Assembly: GCA_047635055.1 (NCBI GenBank)
Contig: JBLIIJ010000005.1
Span: 1-64,000, forward strand
From: JAVJRN01 sp047635055
GTDB taxonomy: Bacteria; Bacteroidota; Bacteroidia; Cytophagales; Cyclobacteriaceae
Reading direction: 5' to 3'
DNA length: 64,000 bases
The translations under genes and the position numbers were made by a program. The notes beneath the pieces are model-generated. The model was not told the origin of the DNA, did no database searches, and saw only the letters and a list, made by a program, of their open reading frames with translations. This document shows positions 18,831 to 27,275 of the stretch, in pieces. Numbering within the stretch: the first letter of the stretch is position 1; the number at the start of each line of letters is the position of its first letter.

Positions 18831-20078
18831 ATGCCAACACTCGCTGAGATAATTACTATAGGTGATGAAATTTTATACGGACAAACGCTTGACACCAATT
18901 CACATTGGATGAGCGGCCAATTAGACCAAATTGGTATAAAAGTGATCCGTAAAACCACCATTGGAGATGAAAGAGAAGAAATTTTAGCCTGCTTTAAAGA
19001 AGCCGAGGCTAGAGCTGAAGTGATATTGATAACTGGTGGCTTAGGTCCTACGAGCGACGACCTAACCAAACCCCTACTTACGGAGTATTTTGATTCCGAG
19101 CTAGTTTTAAATGAAGAGGCATTAAAGGAAATAGAAGCCTTGTTCAAACGAATCAATCGTAAAATGAGCGATGCTAATCGTGGGCAAGCGATGCTTCCAT
19201 TGGCCTGCGAAAAAGTAACCAATAGCTATGGTACCGCACCTGGAATGTGGTTCAATAAAAACGGCAAGATATTCATATCCATGCCAGGCGTCCCATATGA
19301 AATGAGGCATATGATGTCTGATATTATATTGCCTCGCCTCGCAGAAAAATACCTGGATGGAGTTATACATCACCGAATGATTAAAACCATCGGGATACCA
19401 GAATCAACGCTCGCAGAGCTTATTGAGGATTGGGAAAAAGCATTACCAAGCAATATAAGGTTAGCTTATTTGCCAAGTTTTGGACAAGTGAAACTACGAC
19501 TTACAGCTTTTGGAAATGATTTCGAAAGTTTAAGGGCAGCATCACAAAGTCAAATAGACGCGGTACTGCCCAAAATTCAAAAGTACGTTTTTGGTTTTGA
19601 TGATGACGAGATCGAATATATCATTGGCAAAAAGCTCATCGAAGCAAAAAAGACCATCGCCTTTGCGGAAAGTTGTACTGGAGGCTATTTGTCCCATTTA
19701 ATAACGAAAATCCCAGGGAGCTCTGCTTACTTCAAGGGATCAATTATCTCCTACGCCTATGATGTAAAGGAAAGGTCACTTGATGTCAATCATAGCACGA
19801 TGAATGAGATGGGAGCCGTTAGCGAAGAGGTGGTCATTCAAATGGCTATTGCGATACGAGAAAAACTCCAATCTGATATTGGCATTTCTATTAGTGGTAT
19901 TGCTGGTCCTGATGGAGGTACTGAAGATAAACCTGTAGGAACGGTCTGGATTGCGTATTCTGACGAGCATAAAACAGTAGCAAAAAAATACCAATATACT
20001 AAGGATAGATTGTTGAATATTCAATTCGCTGCGATGACCGCTTTAAATATGTTTAGAATAAACTTTTTAAGCGAATAA
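18831..20078 (+). CDS. cinA: CinA family nicotinamide mononucleotide deamidase
   Basis: A two-domain protein: an N-terminal molybdopterin-binding-fold COG1058 domain (AEIITIGDEILYGQTLDTNSHW ... ITGGLGPTSDDLTKP) and a C-terminal PncC-type NMN deamidase domain (AESCTGGYLSHLITKIPGSSAYFKGSIISY ... GISGIAGPDGGTEDKPVGTVWIA). It probably acts in pyridine-nucleotide salvage and ADP-ribose metabolism. The open frame extends 16 codons further to a TTG at 18783, but the ATG at 18831 begins MPTLAEIITIGDE, the normal CinA start, so it is preferred. It is followed by the E2 gene, which has its own promoter. Confidence 0.94.
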   Translation: MPTLAEIITIGDEILYGQTLDTNSHWMSGQLDQIGIKVIRKTTIGDEREEILACFKEAEARAEVILITGGLGPTSDDLTKPLLTEYFDSELVLNEEALKEIEALFKRINRKMSDANRGQAMLPLACEKVTNSYGTAPGMWFNKNGKIFISMPGVPYEMRHMMSDIILPRLAEKYLDGVIHHRMIKTIGIPESTLAELIEDWEKALPSNIRLAYLPSFGQVKLRLTAFGNDFESLRAASQSQIDAVLPKIQKYVFGFDDDEIEYIIGKKLIEAKKTIAFAESCTGGYLSHLITKIPGSSAYFKGSIISYAYDVKERSLDVNHSTMNEMGAVSEEVVIQMAIAIREKLQSDIGISISGIAGPDGGTEDKPVGTVWIAYSDEHKTVAKKYQYTKDRLLNIQFAAMTALNMFRINFLSE

Positions 20079-20087
20079 CAAATTAAT

Positions 20088-20095
20088 TACCTTTG
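20088..20095 (+). promoter_or_regulatory. -7 box upstream of the E2 gene
   Basis: TACCTTTG matches TAnnTTTG exactly, 35 bp before the E2 ATG. A T-rich stretch (CTTTTTA) sits at the -33 position. It lies between cinA and the E2 gene, so the latter is probably transcribed independently. Confidence 0.5.
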
Positions 20096-20130
20096 CAACA
20101 CCCAAAAACAAACCCAAAACAAAATTATCT

Positions 20131-21438
20131 ATGGCGACAGTAGAATTGGTGATGCCCAAAATGGGCGAAAGCGTGATGGAAGGAACCATCCTAAGTTGGC
20201 TGAAAAATGAAGGTGATGTCATTGAAGAAGATGAATCCATTCTAGAAGTAGCTACAGATAAGGTTGACACAGAAATTCCCTCCACACACGCTGGAGTTCT
20301 TAAACAAATATTAGCAAAAGACGGAGAAGTTGTCGGAGTAGGAAAAGCTATTGCCATTATAGAAATAGAAGGTGAAGCATCTGACGCTAAAACCACGGAT
20401 AATACTCCTGATCAGTCTATTATCGATGAAGCTGAGAAATTAGTAGAAACTGCTATTGCTGGTCATTCGGCTTCAGTTGCTGAATCCGTAAGTGATAAAT
20501 TTTATTCCCCATTGGTTAGAAGTATTGCCAAGGCAGAGGGTATTACCCTTTCCGATTTGGACAGAGTTTCCGGATCCGGACTTGAAGGTCGCTTGACCAA
20601 GGACGATATGCTTGCTTATGTCAACAGACGTAATTCAGAATCCGCAGATACCCCTGCGACGAAACCAACAGCTGAAAAAGTAGCGGCTATACCCCAAGCG
20701 CCGAAAGTTGTACCTGCGGTTATATCGGGCGAAGATGAGATCATTGAAATGGATCGGATGCGCAAAATGATTGCTGAACGCATGGTTTCATCCAAGCAAA
20801 TATCTCCACATGTAACCTCTTTTGTAGAAGCTGATGTTTCACGTATGGTAAGCTGGAGAGGTAAAATGAAACATACTTTCATGGAGCGAGATGGCCAAAA
20901 ACTCACCTTCACTCCTATTATTATCGAAGCAATTGTGCGAGCAATTAAGGACTATCCTATGATCAATATTCAGGTCGATGGTGATAGAATAATCAAGAAG
21001 AAAAATATCAATATCGGAATTGCCGTTGCACTGCCATCAGGAAACTTGATTGTCCCTGTGATCAAGAACGCAGACCAATTGAACCTAATTGGACTTACGC
21101 AAAGAGTCAATGACCTTGCAAAACGTGCAAGAGAGAATAAATTAAAGCCTGATGAACTGTCAGGAGGAACATACACTGTTTCTAATGTAGGTTCATTTGG
21201 AAATGTTATGGGAACTCCTATAATCATGCAACCTCAAGTGGCTATTATGGCTCTTGGAGCTATTCAGAAGAAACCTTCGGTAATAGAAACTCCTGAAGGA
21301 GACTTTATAGGCATTCGACATAAAATGTTCTTATCGCATAGCTATGACCACCGAGTTGTTGATGGTGCCTTAGGCGGAATGTTTGTAAGAAGAGTGGCCG
21401 ATTACCTAGAGAAATTCGATACAGATCGGGTTAGTTGA
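20131..21438 (+). CDS. 2-oxo acid dehydrogenase E2 (dihydrolipoamide acyltransferase)
   Basis: A 435-residue E2 component with a single N-terminal lipoyl domain (lipoyl Lys44 in EVATDKVDTE), a linker, an E3/E1-binding domain (YSPLVRSIAKAEGITLSDLDRVSGSG ... RLTKDD, about residues 125-165) and a C-terminal catalytic acyltransferase domain ending with the active-site SHSYDHRVVDGALGGMF. Whether it serves pyruvate, 2-oxoglutarate or branched-chain oxoacid dehydrogenase is not decided by these motifs; the length and single lipoyl domain resemble the branched-chain/BkdB-like E2 of Bacteroidota. No E1 or E3 gene is adjacent. A hairpin terminator follows immediately. Confidence 0.92.
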   Translation: MATVELVMPKMGESVMEGTILSWLKNEGDVIEEDESILEVATDKVDTEIPSTHAGVLKQILAKDGEVVGVGKAIAIIEIEGEASDAKTTDNTPDQSIIDEAEKLVETAIAGHSASVAESVSDKFYSPLVRSIAKAEGITLSDLDRVSGSGLEGRLTKDDMLAYVNRRNSESADTPATKPTAEKVAAIPQAPKVVPAVISGEDEIIEMDRMRKMIAERMVSSKQISPHVTSFVEADVSRMVSWRGKMKHTFMERDGQKLTFTPIIIEAIVRAIKDYPMINIQVDGDRIIKKKNINIGIAVALPSGNLIVPVIKNADQLNLIGLTQRVNDLAKRARENKLKPDELSGGTYTVSNVGSFGNVMGTPIIMQPQVAIMALGAIQKKPSVIETPEGDFIGIRHKMFLSHSYDHRVVDGALGGMFVRRVADYLEKFDTDRVS

Positions 21439-21450
21439 AAATAATACCAT

Positions 21451-21500
21451 GCACAAGGAAACCCTATTTAATAAAAAGGTGTCCTTGTGCTTATATTTTT
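21451..21500 (+). terminator. Rho-independent terminator after the E2 gene
   Basis: A 9-bp perfect stem, GCACAAGGA (21451-21459) with TCCTTGTGC (21482-21490), extends inward with one mismatch and an ACC/GGT pairing. A T-rich tract (TTATATTTTT) follows. Confidence 0.75.
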
Positions 21501-21540
21501 CACTCAACAACATATAATAAAACCTTTTTCTACGATCATT

Positions 21541-22072
21541 ATTCTACTTTTCTGCATCGTTTCCTATTAAACTACTAACGCTCCCCTTCCTCTTTTACCT
21601 CCTGCTTCTACCGAAATCGAATTTGGAAAAAAACAGATAATCTGCGGCCTACTGTCTTTCCCTATCAAAACTCTTTTTTTTTTGAAAACTTAGATAGCTT
21701 GATAATCTTAAAAATTAGGGAAAAATACATTGCTAAGAACAATCAATTAAATGAAGACGAAGAATTGCTTAATGTAATTGAAAAGAAATTTATATCATTA
21801 CCACAACGTCAAAAGGGGATAACGAAATATTCATCAGTGATGAAAATTGGAAATTTGAAAGTGGTGGTGTGAGTTCTCAATCGTATGGAATAAGTTCCTA
21901 AAGTTCATTTAACAGTTCATTTTCGATTCCAATAAATATCTCTGGTATACCAAGTGAAAAAAATGACACCTTGGATATGCTGAATACAGCTGACAACTTT
22001 ATCAAAATTCACTATCAATCACCGATCACAAGAGTAGAATACCGCGATAGCCTGAAAGTCATTAAGTTTTAA
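21541..22072 (+). pseudogene. Decayed gene, probably a secreted or lipid-anchored protein
   Basis: Three overlapping frames join into one protein-like sequence broken by lesions. Frame 1 gives a hydrophobic start (STIIILLFCIVSY), then a stop at 21568-21570, then PASTEIEFGKKQIICGLLSF. At a run of ten T (21674-21683) the reading shifts to frame 3 (FENLDSLIILKIREKY ... VIEKKF). Near 21790 it shifts again to frame 2 (KEIYIITTTSKGDNEIFISDENWKFE), which is interrupted by TAA at 21899-21901 and then runs to a natural stop (SGIPSEKNDTLDMLNTAD ... DSLKVIKF). That is two frameshifts plus two stops. I do not recognise the family. Sequencing error could explain the homopolymer lesion but not all four. 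Confidence 0.55.
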
Positions 22073-22112
22073 TTTTGAGGTAAATCTTATGTTGATTTAC
22101 TAAATTGGATTT

Positions 22113-23015
22113 ATGGGTAACCATCATCGCAATCATGATATCGACAAGCTTAAAGCAGCTTTTTTCCTCAACTTATTTTTCACTGTCATTGAGCTAGTTG
22201 GTGGTATTTGGACCAATAGTATCGCCATTATATCAGATGCCATCCACGATTTGGGAGATAGCATATCTCTAGGTATTTCGTGGTACCTACAAAATATCTC
22301 AGAAAAAAAACCGGATAAAAAATATTCTTACGGTTACAAAAGGTTCTCTATCCTGGGTGCAATAATCAACTCCATAGTGCTTATCGTAGGCTCAATTTTT
22401 ATCATCCTCGAATCGATTCCAAGACTTATTCACCCTGAAACGCCCGATTCTACGGGAATGATGTTCTTAGCCATTGGTGGGTTGTTTTTTAATGGACTTG
22501 CCGCCTACAAGCTTCATGGTGGTGAATCCATTAACTCGCGTGCTGTCTATCTCCATTTACTTGAGGATGTTCTTGGCTGGTTTTTCACATTAGTAGCAGC
22601 CGTCATCATGCATTTTTTTAACGTTCCTATACTCGATCCAATCCTTGGTGTAGGAATCGCGATATTTATTCTAACCCAAGTATTCAAAAACCTCAAAAAA
22701 GCTTTGAGAATAATTCTTCAACAAACACCTGAAGGATTAGATATGGATCAAATTCATTCAAAACTGAAATCCATAAACGAAATTAAAAGTATCCATGATT
22801 GCCACGCATGGACTATGGACGGACAATATCATATACTGTCCCTGCACTTAGTCCTTCATAAGAGCAAGTCAATTGAAGAGCTACACGCATTGAAAACTAA
22901 TGTAAAAGAAAGCTTATACCAGCAAGGCATTAATCATGCGACCATCGAGTTTGAAACAGCAGAAGAAAATTGCGCTTTTGAATTAACAAACTCAGAACAA
23001 GTTCACGAACTATGA
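22113..23015 (+). CDS. Cation diffusion facilitator metal efflux transporter
   Basis: A 300-residue CDF (CzcD/ZitB-like) inner-membrane antiporter exporting Zn2+, Co2+ or similar divalent metals. Six hydrophobic segments are visible. The transport site is formed by SDAIHDLGDSISLG in helix 2 (D and HxxxD-like) and LHLLEDVLGW in helix 5 (HxxxD). The C-terminal cytoplasmic domain carries HDCHAWTMDG, a metal-sensing histidine motif of the family. There is a His-rich N-terminus (GNHHRNHD). It is convergent with the copper-type operon at 23-27 kb; no shared regulation is visible. Confidence 0.92.
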   Translation: MGNHHRNHDIDKLKAAFFLNLFFTVIELVGGIWTNSIAIISDAIHDLGDSISLGISWYLQNISEKKPDKKYSYGYKRFSILGAIINSIVLIVGSIFIILESIPRLIHPETPDSTGMMFLAIGGLFFNGLAAYKLHGGESINSRAVYLHLLEDVLGWFFTLVAAVIMHFFNVPILDPILGVGIAIFILTQVFKNLKKALRIILQQTPEGLDMDQIHSKLKSINEIKSIHDCHAWTMDGQYHILSLHLVLHKSKSIEELHALKTNVKESLYQQGINHATIEFETAEENCAFELTNSEQVHEL

Positions 23016-23074
23016 AGTTGAAAAATTGCTTCTTATCCAATGCAAGCATCAGGAAATAGTACCTAAAAGGTGGT

Positions 23075-23992
23075 TTAAAAATTATAATTAAAGCTCATAG
23101 AAAGTCTATTTTCAGACTTAATGATGGCGATATTGTCAGAATTGAAGCGTTGGTAAATAGGGATTTTATAACTGGCATTTAATGTCAATTTATTCCACAT
23201 GAATTGTAACCCTGTATTTGACATGAATACTTCTCCTCCAGTATTGGATTGCTCAACTAGCCCCTCTTTGTGAATTCCTCCGTATTCAAAATATGCACCT
23301 ACGATTGGCACCAATATAAGCTTGGTGAATTTTTTGACCCAAAAGATATTTGAAGACACAGTAAACTGATTGCCAAAGGTATAGTCATCCGCGTTTTGAC
23401 TGTTTAGTTTCAATGATAGATCAGCATTTAAACCCATGTTTTCAAACATCAATGTGTGATTGACAGTCATAATGTAATCTATGCTCCCTGAGCCTAATTG
23501 AAAATTTCGATTGATAACCTCCTCTTCCTCTTGCTTATCAAATTGACCAAATGGCAGTTTCACACCAACCCCAATCAAAAGCGTTTGGTTAATAGATAGT
23601 TTATCATCGCTACTTTTATTAAAAAATCTATAGAATAATAAAACTGATGGATCTCCTATTCCATGATCTTTTATTTTCTGGTGACTACCATCCATTTGGT
23701 TAAAAGAGTAAGGAATAATAATGGATGCTTGCAAGCGATCGTACAATTTAAACCTAGCGTTAACCTCAAATCGACTAAAACTATCATCCGATATTTCATC
23801 CTCTAAAACTTCACTATTGAACCGCATTTGGGCGGAAAATCTTGAATAGGAATAGTTCATTCCTATGAATGAGGTTGACATTTGCGGAAGTAATCCAAAA
23901 TAACTATTGCCCAAAGAACCTCCACATGCATCGCAGCTTTTCACTTGATATATAAGCATTAGCCCAATAAAAAATAAGAACGTTTTTTTCAC
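23075..23992 (-). CDS. Outer-membrane beta-barrel protein of the MbnP/MbnH-like locus
   Basis: A 305-residue protein with a signal peptide ending near residue 19 and a mature N-terminus carrying CDACGGSLGNSYFGLLPQ. The rest is alternating amphipathic strands ending in an aromatic-terminated strand (NRLSMSFNYNF), typical of an outer-membrane barrel. The CxxCGG motif just after the signal peptide is a plausible metal or redox site. No specific family name can be assigned. It is the last gene of the operon, 2 bp after the di-heme peroxidase, so it probably works with it, for example as a channel or receptor for the metal-loaded partner; that role is inferred from context. Confidence 0.65.
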   Translation of the reverse strand: MKKTFLFFIGLMLIYQVKSCDACGGSLGNSYFGLLPQMSTSFIGMNYSYSRFSAQMRFNSEVLEDEISDDSFSRFEVNARFKLYDRLQASIIIPYSFNQMDGSHQKIKDHGIGDPSVLLFYRFFNKSSDDKLSINQTLLIGVGVKLPFGQFDKQEEEEVINRNFQLGSGSIDYIMTVNHTLMFENMGLNADLSLKLNSQNADDYTFGNQFTVSSNIFWVKKFTKLILVPIVGAYFEYGGIHKEGLVEQSNTGGEVFMSNTGLQFMWNKLTLNASYKIPIYQRFNSDNIAIIKSENRLSMSFNYNF

Positions 23993-23994
23993 GA

Positions 23995-25032
23995 CTACTT
24001 AAAAAATGTAGGATTTGATATAAAATTAGTATCAGTCAAGGTCTCTAAAAAGGCTGCAATTTTCAATCTTTCATCTTCCGTCAAAGCAATTCCAAGTCTC
24101 TCTCCCTTTAAAGTTTCGTCTAAGCTTTCAGAGAAAACAACACCTTCATTGTAGTGAGCCAATACCTCTTCAATGGATGAAAAGCGGCCATCATGCATAT
24201 ATGGCTTTGTGAGCATCACATTTCTAAGACTCGGCACTCTAAACTTTCCAAAATCATTCTCATCCTCCGTAATTACCCCTCTTCCCAAATCTTCAAATTC
24301 ACTATCCAGCCCATTATTGCGAAAGCTTTGATCTGTGAAGAGCTCCCCTGAATGGCAACTCGCACATTTTTCTTCGAATATATCAAGTCCTTGAACTTGA
24401 AGGTTGGTTAGTTCTGCTTTATTCAAACGGTATTGGTCGTAAGGCGCATCTGCTGACACCAGCATCACCATAAACTGAGATAATGCATGCAGCATTCTAG
24501 GGGTAGAAACGGAATCCGTCCCAAATGCCTTTGCAAACATAGGAGGGTAAGTCTCCGTGTTTCGAAGCTTTACGACTACTTCGGACGTTTCCTCGTCCAT
24601 CTCTAAGGGATTCTCAATAGCATTTAAAGGAATAAAGTCAACATGTATAACCCCTCCGTCCCAAAAGAAATTATTCATAAATGCAAGATTGGTCATTTGG
24701 GGTGCATTTCTGACACCCACACGGTCTTCAATGCCAATACTCAATCTATGCTGTGGATCGGCAAAAGCTACCGTCTGGTCATGACAAGAAGAACAAGCCA
24801 CTGTACCATCTCTGGAGAATATTGGGTCAAAGAACAATGCTTTTCCCAGATTAAACCCCTCTTTTGTTACTTCATTATTCGAAAAAGTATAAGATGGCTC
24901 AGGGAAATGTTCTGGCTTGACAAAGCCAAAGTCATTCTCAATAACTACCTCCTCAGGCTCTTGAGAATCGTTACACGACCACAAAAAGAATAATCCGAGA
25001 AAAAGAATAAATTGAATACTACTGATGTGCAT
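23995..25032 (-). CDS. Di-heme cytochrome c peroxidase family protein (MauG/MbnH-like)
   Basis: A 345-residue lipoprotein (MHISSIQF ... LWSC, lipobox Cys20) with two c-type haem motifs: CSSCH at residues 80-84 and CASCH at residues 223-227. Other family landmarks are NLGKALFFDPIFSRDGTVAC, RNAPQMTNLAF, FRVPSLRNVMLTKPYMHDGRFSSIEEVLAHYN. MauG-family enzymes oxidise tryptophan side chains of partner proteins; MbnH converts a Trp of MbnP to kynurenine for copper binding. The two genes upstream encode MbnP-like proteins, which supports the MbnH reading over a hydrogen-peroxide-scavenging peroxidase. The frame extends 22 codons further upstream into the previous gene, but the ATG at 25032 gives the best signal peptide. 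Confidence 0.85.
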   Translation of the reverse strand: MHISSIQFILFLGLFFLWSCNDSQEPEEVVIENDFGFVKPEHFPEPSYTFSNNEVTKEGFNLGKALFFDPIFSRDGTVACSSCHDQTVAFADPQHRLSIGIEDRVGVRNAPQMTNLAFMNNFFWDGGVIHVDFIPLNAIENPLEMDEETSEVVVKLRNTETYPPMFAKAFGTDSVSTPRMLHALSQFMVMLVSADAPYDQYRLNKAELTNLQVQGLDIFEEKCASCHSGELFTDQSFRNNGLDSEFEDLGRGVITEDENDFGKFRVPSLRNVMLTKPYMHDGRFSSIEEVLAHYNEGVVFSESLDETLKGERLGIALTEDERLKIAAFLETLTDTNFISNPTFFK

Positions 25033-25822
25033 GATCAATACTGAATAAGTCATTAAGGTTCTTTGCAACAAGATTTCCGGTTCTTGGAGAATGAACACTA
25101 TTCGTTATAGAAAAATCTACAGGGTTTTGCCCATTAAAAACATTCGCTACATCCATAAGGATATGAACGCCTGGATATTGCGTTTGGTTGATCTCTACTG
25201 CGTCAAACTCCAATGTATACTCTTGATTATTGTTTATTGATCCCCAACCGCCGATGTGATAGCCAAATCCAAATGGATTGGACTCTTCTATGGTATCTCC
25301 AAATGAGTCGCCATTAGACTCAGGTGATTGGCCTTCCACTTTCAATGCAATATATCCCGAATTCCAAGTCCAAAACATGCCATCAAGAAAAATGCCCGTG
25401 CCCTGAGATACTCCCTCTTCATTCACTCCTATTGTAAAAGTCACTTTATTATATGTGCCTGCCGGAATATTCTCAAGGATGATATTTCTACTCGTCGGTT
25501 CAGATTCATTAATGAGATAATACCCACTCAAAAAATCAGTACTCACATTTAATGAATCTGCATAATATTCTCCATTAGGTCCTTCAAGGATCATTTCACT
25601 TATGATATACTTTACTAAGGTGAGATTATAGGCTTGGCCCTGTGCAGTTTCGAAAGGGTAATTTTGGCTTAGCGGCTCTTCAATAATGCCACTCGTTTGT
25701 AACCCAACGATATTATCAAATTTAAGCTCAATAGAACCATCTGTAGATACCAACAGATCATCATCACTGGAGCAGGCTCCAGTGATGATGATTGTTAAGA
25801 TTAAAAGGATATTTTTAGTCAT
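25019..25822 (-). CDS. MbnP-like copper-binding lipoprotein, copy 1
   Basis: About 267 residues with a lipoprotein signal (TKNILLILTIIITGAC). The mature part is a single MbnP-type domain: IELKFDNIVG, AYNLTLVKYIISEMILEG, YYLINE, ENIPAGTYNKVTFTIGVNEEG, the Trp-rich motif MFWTWNSGYIALKVEG and a YHIGGWG motif. In characterised MbnP a Trp is oxidised to kynurenine by MbnH and, with His ligands, binds copper. The conserved Trp cluster and the later His here are candidate equivalents. The open frame reaches 25852, but the ATG at 25822 places the signal sequence properly and leaves an 8-bp overlap with copy 2. It overlaps the peroxidase gene by 14 bp. Confidence 0.82.
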   Translation of the reverse strand: MTKNILLILTIIITGACSSDDDLLVSTDGSIELKFDNIVGLQTSGIIEEPLSQNYPFETAQGQAYNLTLVKYIISEMILEGPNGEYYADSLNVSTDFLSGYYLINESEPTSRNIILENIPAGTYNKVTFTIGVNEEGVSQGTGIFLDGMFWTWNSGYIALKVEGQSPESNGDSFGDTIEESNPFGFGYHIGGWGSINNNQEYTLEFDAVEINQTQYPGVHILMDVANVFNGQNPVDFSITNSVHSPRTGNLVAKNLNDLFSIDHAHQ

Positions 25823-26624
25823 TCTGAACATGGTGAATTTCAAAAGCTTCAACTAAATTTTCAGCGATTGGTTCACCTGCCGCTGGCGATTTAACTGCAA
25901 AAGTGGTCCCAAAATCAACATTACTCGTTCCAGAAATTGCTTTCAGCACATCCATTTTGATGTATAGCATTGAAGTTGAACCATTAGAAACGTTCAAGTT
26001 ACTAGGCAAATCAAGCCCTATTTGCTTAATATTATTAGTCTCTCCCCAACCTCCAACATGGAATAAAAAGTGATCACTTTCTTCCTGTCCAGATGATGCA
26101 CTATTCCCTTCCAACATAAAAGCAATATAGCCTGCATTCCAGTTCCAGAACCATGCACCGTTTGAAGGATCCAAAACGCCACCTGTGGCTCCTTCTTCGA
26201 CAAGTTCGCCGGGCACGCCTAATGTGAATTCTAATCTACTATAAGTGCCCTCTGGAATATCTTCAAAATTGATCATTTGAGATGTCTCAACATTTTCTAA
26301 AATATGATAAACGCCTTCGGCACCTTCGGCACTTATCACCACTTGATCAATATAATCCTCTGTTGTTCCTGTTCCCAGAAGTTTAATCTGAGTAATGTAA
26401 TAGCCTAATATGTCAATATTAAAGCTTTGATCAACGCTATTTGAGAATGGAAAGCTTTCACTAGTTTCGTAAGGAACCAATGATACTTCCTCCTCACCTA
26501 CAACATTATCGAATCGCACAGACACTGATCCAGGCCCTATAGTCGCGATATCCTTGTCATCATTACATGAAGAAGTGGTCATAATAAAGACTATTATGAC
26601 AATTGATAGAATGCTATTTTTCAA
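25815..26624 (-). CDS. MbnP-like copper-binding lipoprotein, copy 2
   Basis: A 269-residue lipoprotein (SIVIIVFIMTTSSCND) and paralogue of the next gene: VSVRFDNVVGEEEV, SFNIDILGYYITQIKLLG, VYHILENVETS, EDIPEGTYSRLEFTLGVPGEL, the Trp motif AWFWNWNAGYIAFMLEG and the His motif FLFHVGGWGE. It lacks obvious cysteine ligands in the mature domain. Tandem MbnP-like genes followed by one MbnH-like gene suggest two targets of the same modifying enzyme. It follows the small CxGKC membrane protein gene by 74 bp, so all five genes probably form one transcript. Confidence 0.82.
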   Translation of the reverse strand: MKNSILSIVIIVFIMTTSSCNDDKDIATIGPGSVSVRFDNVVGEEEVSLVPYETSESFPFSNSVDQSFNIDILGYYITQIKLLGTGTTEDYIDQVVISAEGAEGVYHILENVETSQMINFEDIPEGTYSRLEFTLGVPGELVEEGATGGVLDPSNGAWFWNWNAGYIAFMLEGNSASSGQEESDHFLFHVGGWGETNNIKQIGLDLPSNLNVSNGSTSMLYIKMDVLKAISGTSNVDFGTTFAVKSPAAGEPIAENLVEAFEIHHVQND

Positions 26625-26698
26625 AATATAAAAGTTGTCTGTGTCCTCACTAAGTAAAGGAAACAGGGGTTTTTAATTTATTACTGCAATACGAGATG

Positions 26699-27103
26699 TT
26701 ATGCGATAAGCCTTGGTGGCTGAAAAATAGTATTGTGAGGAGCATCCTCTATAAATGGATGAATATAGCCCATAGTATTATTTGAGGCATTTATCACAAC
26801 TTTTTCTATTTCATCAATCTGTGAATACTGAAAAAAGAAGTTGATCGCTATGATTGTATTTGATTGTGATTGTTGATCCTGCTGTTTGTCTTGGGCTTTA
26901 TTAAGCTGAGACACGAGGTAGCATTTCCCTCCACAAATAGTCATTGGTTTGGTCTTATTAATACAAAGAACCTCCGATATGTATTCCTTCCTTGTTTCAA
27001 AATCTAAATAGATCAATGGAATAACCATCGTGTTCAAAAAGATGAACAGCGCAAGCATTGTTGATAAGGTTGGCTTGAATACTCTCACGATGCAAAGGTG
27101 CAT
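26699..27103 (-). CDS. Small membrane protein with Cys-rich CxGKC motif, metal-locus associated
   Basis: A 134-residue protein with one N-terminal membrane segment (TLSTMLALFIFLNTMVIPLIYL) and a conserved-looking block VLCINKTKPMTICGGKCYLVSQLNKA at residues 45-70. It has three cysteines spaced for metal or redox chemistry, then a Gln-rich helix and a C-terminal FQPPRL. Proteins with an xCINK-x-CxGKCYL block occur in Bacteroidota next to metal-related outer-membrane genes, from memory and not a named family. As first gene of the operon it may be a copper- or iron-binding assembly factor; that is inference. Confidence 0.6.
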   Translation of the reverse strand: MHLCIVRVFKPTLSTMLALFIFLNTMVIPLIYLDFETRKEYISEVLCINKTKPMTICGGKCYLVSQLNKAQDKQQDQQSQSNTIIAINFFFQYSQIDEIEKVVINASNNTMGYIHPFIEDAPHNTIFQPPRLIA

Positions 27104-27192
27104 GCCGATTGTTAAAAATCAAAGGGTTAGCATCTGTTAAGCCTCTTTTTTTAACAAGATTAACATTATAAGCACTAGTCCTCTATCTATTA

Positions 27193-27225
27193 ACCAAAAA
27201 TCGATGAGTACTTACCAAAAATCTA
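27193..27225 (+). promoter_or_regulatory. Tandem LytTR-like operator A (response regulator/PGT operon)
   Basis: Two boxes, ACCAAAAATCGA (27193-27204) and ACCAAAAATCTA (27214-27225), start exactly 21 bp apart. The second ends 29 bp before a TACTTTTG -7 box, placing the pair just upstream of the -33 region, the usual position for an activator. Five further copies of the arrangement occur in the locus. Confidence 0.7.
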
Positions 27226-27254
27226 ATAATTCATGCTCACTTTTTAATTAACAA

Positions 27255-27262
27255 TACTTTTG
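27255..27262 (+). promoter_or_regulatory. -7 box of the receiver/PGT operon
   Basis: TACTTTTG matches TAnnTTTG, 13 bp before the ATG at 27276. No TTTG -33 element is visible at the expected distance, consistent with dependence on the activator bound at operator A. Confidence 0.55.
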
Positions 27263-27275
27263 AATAAAAAAAGTG

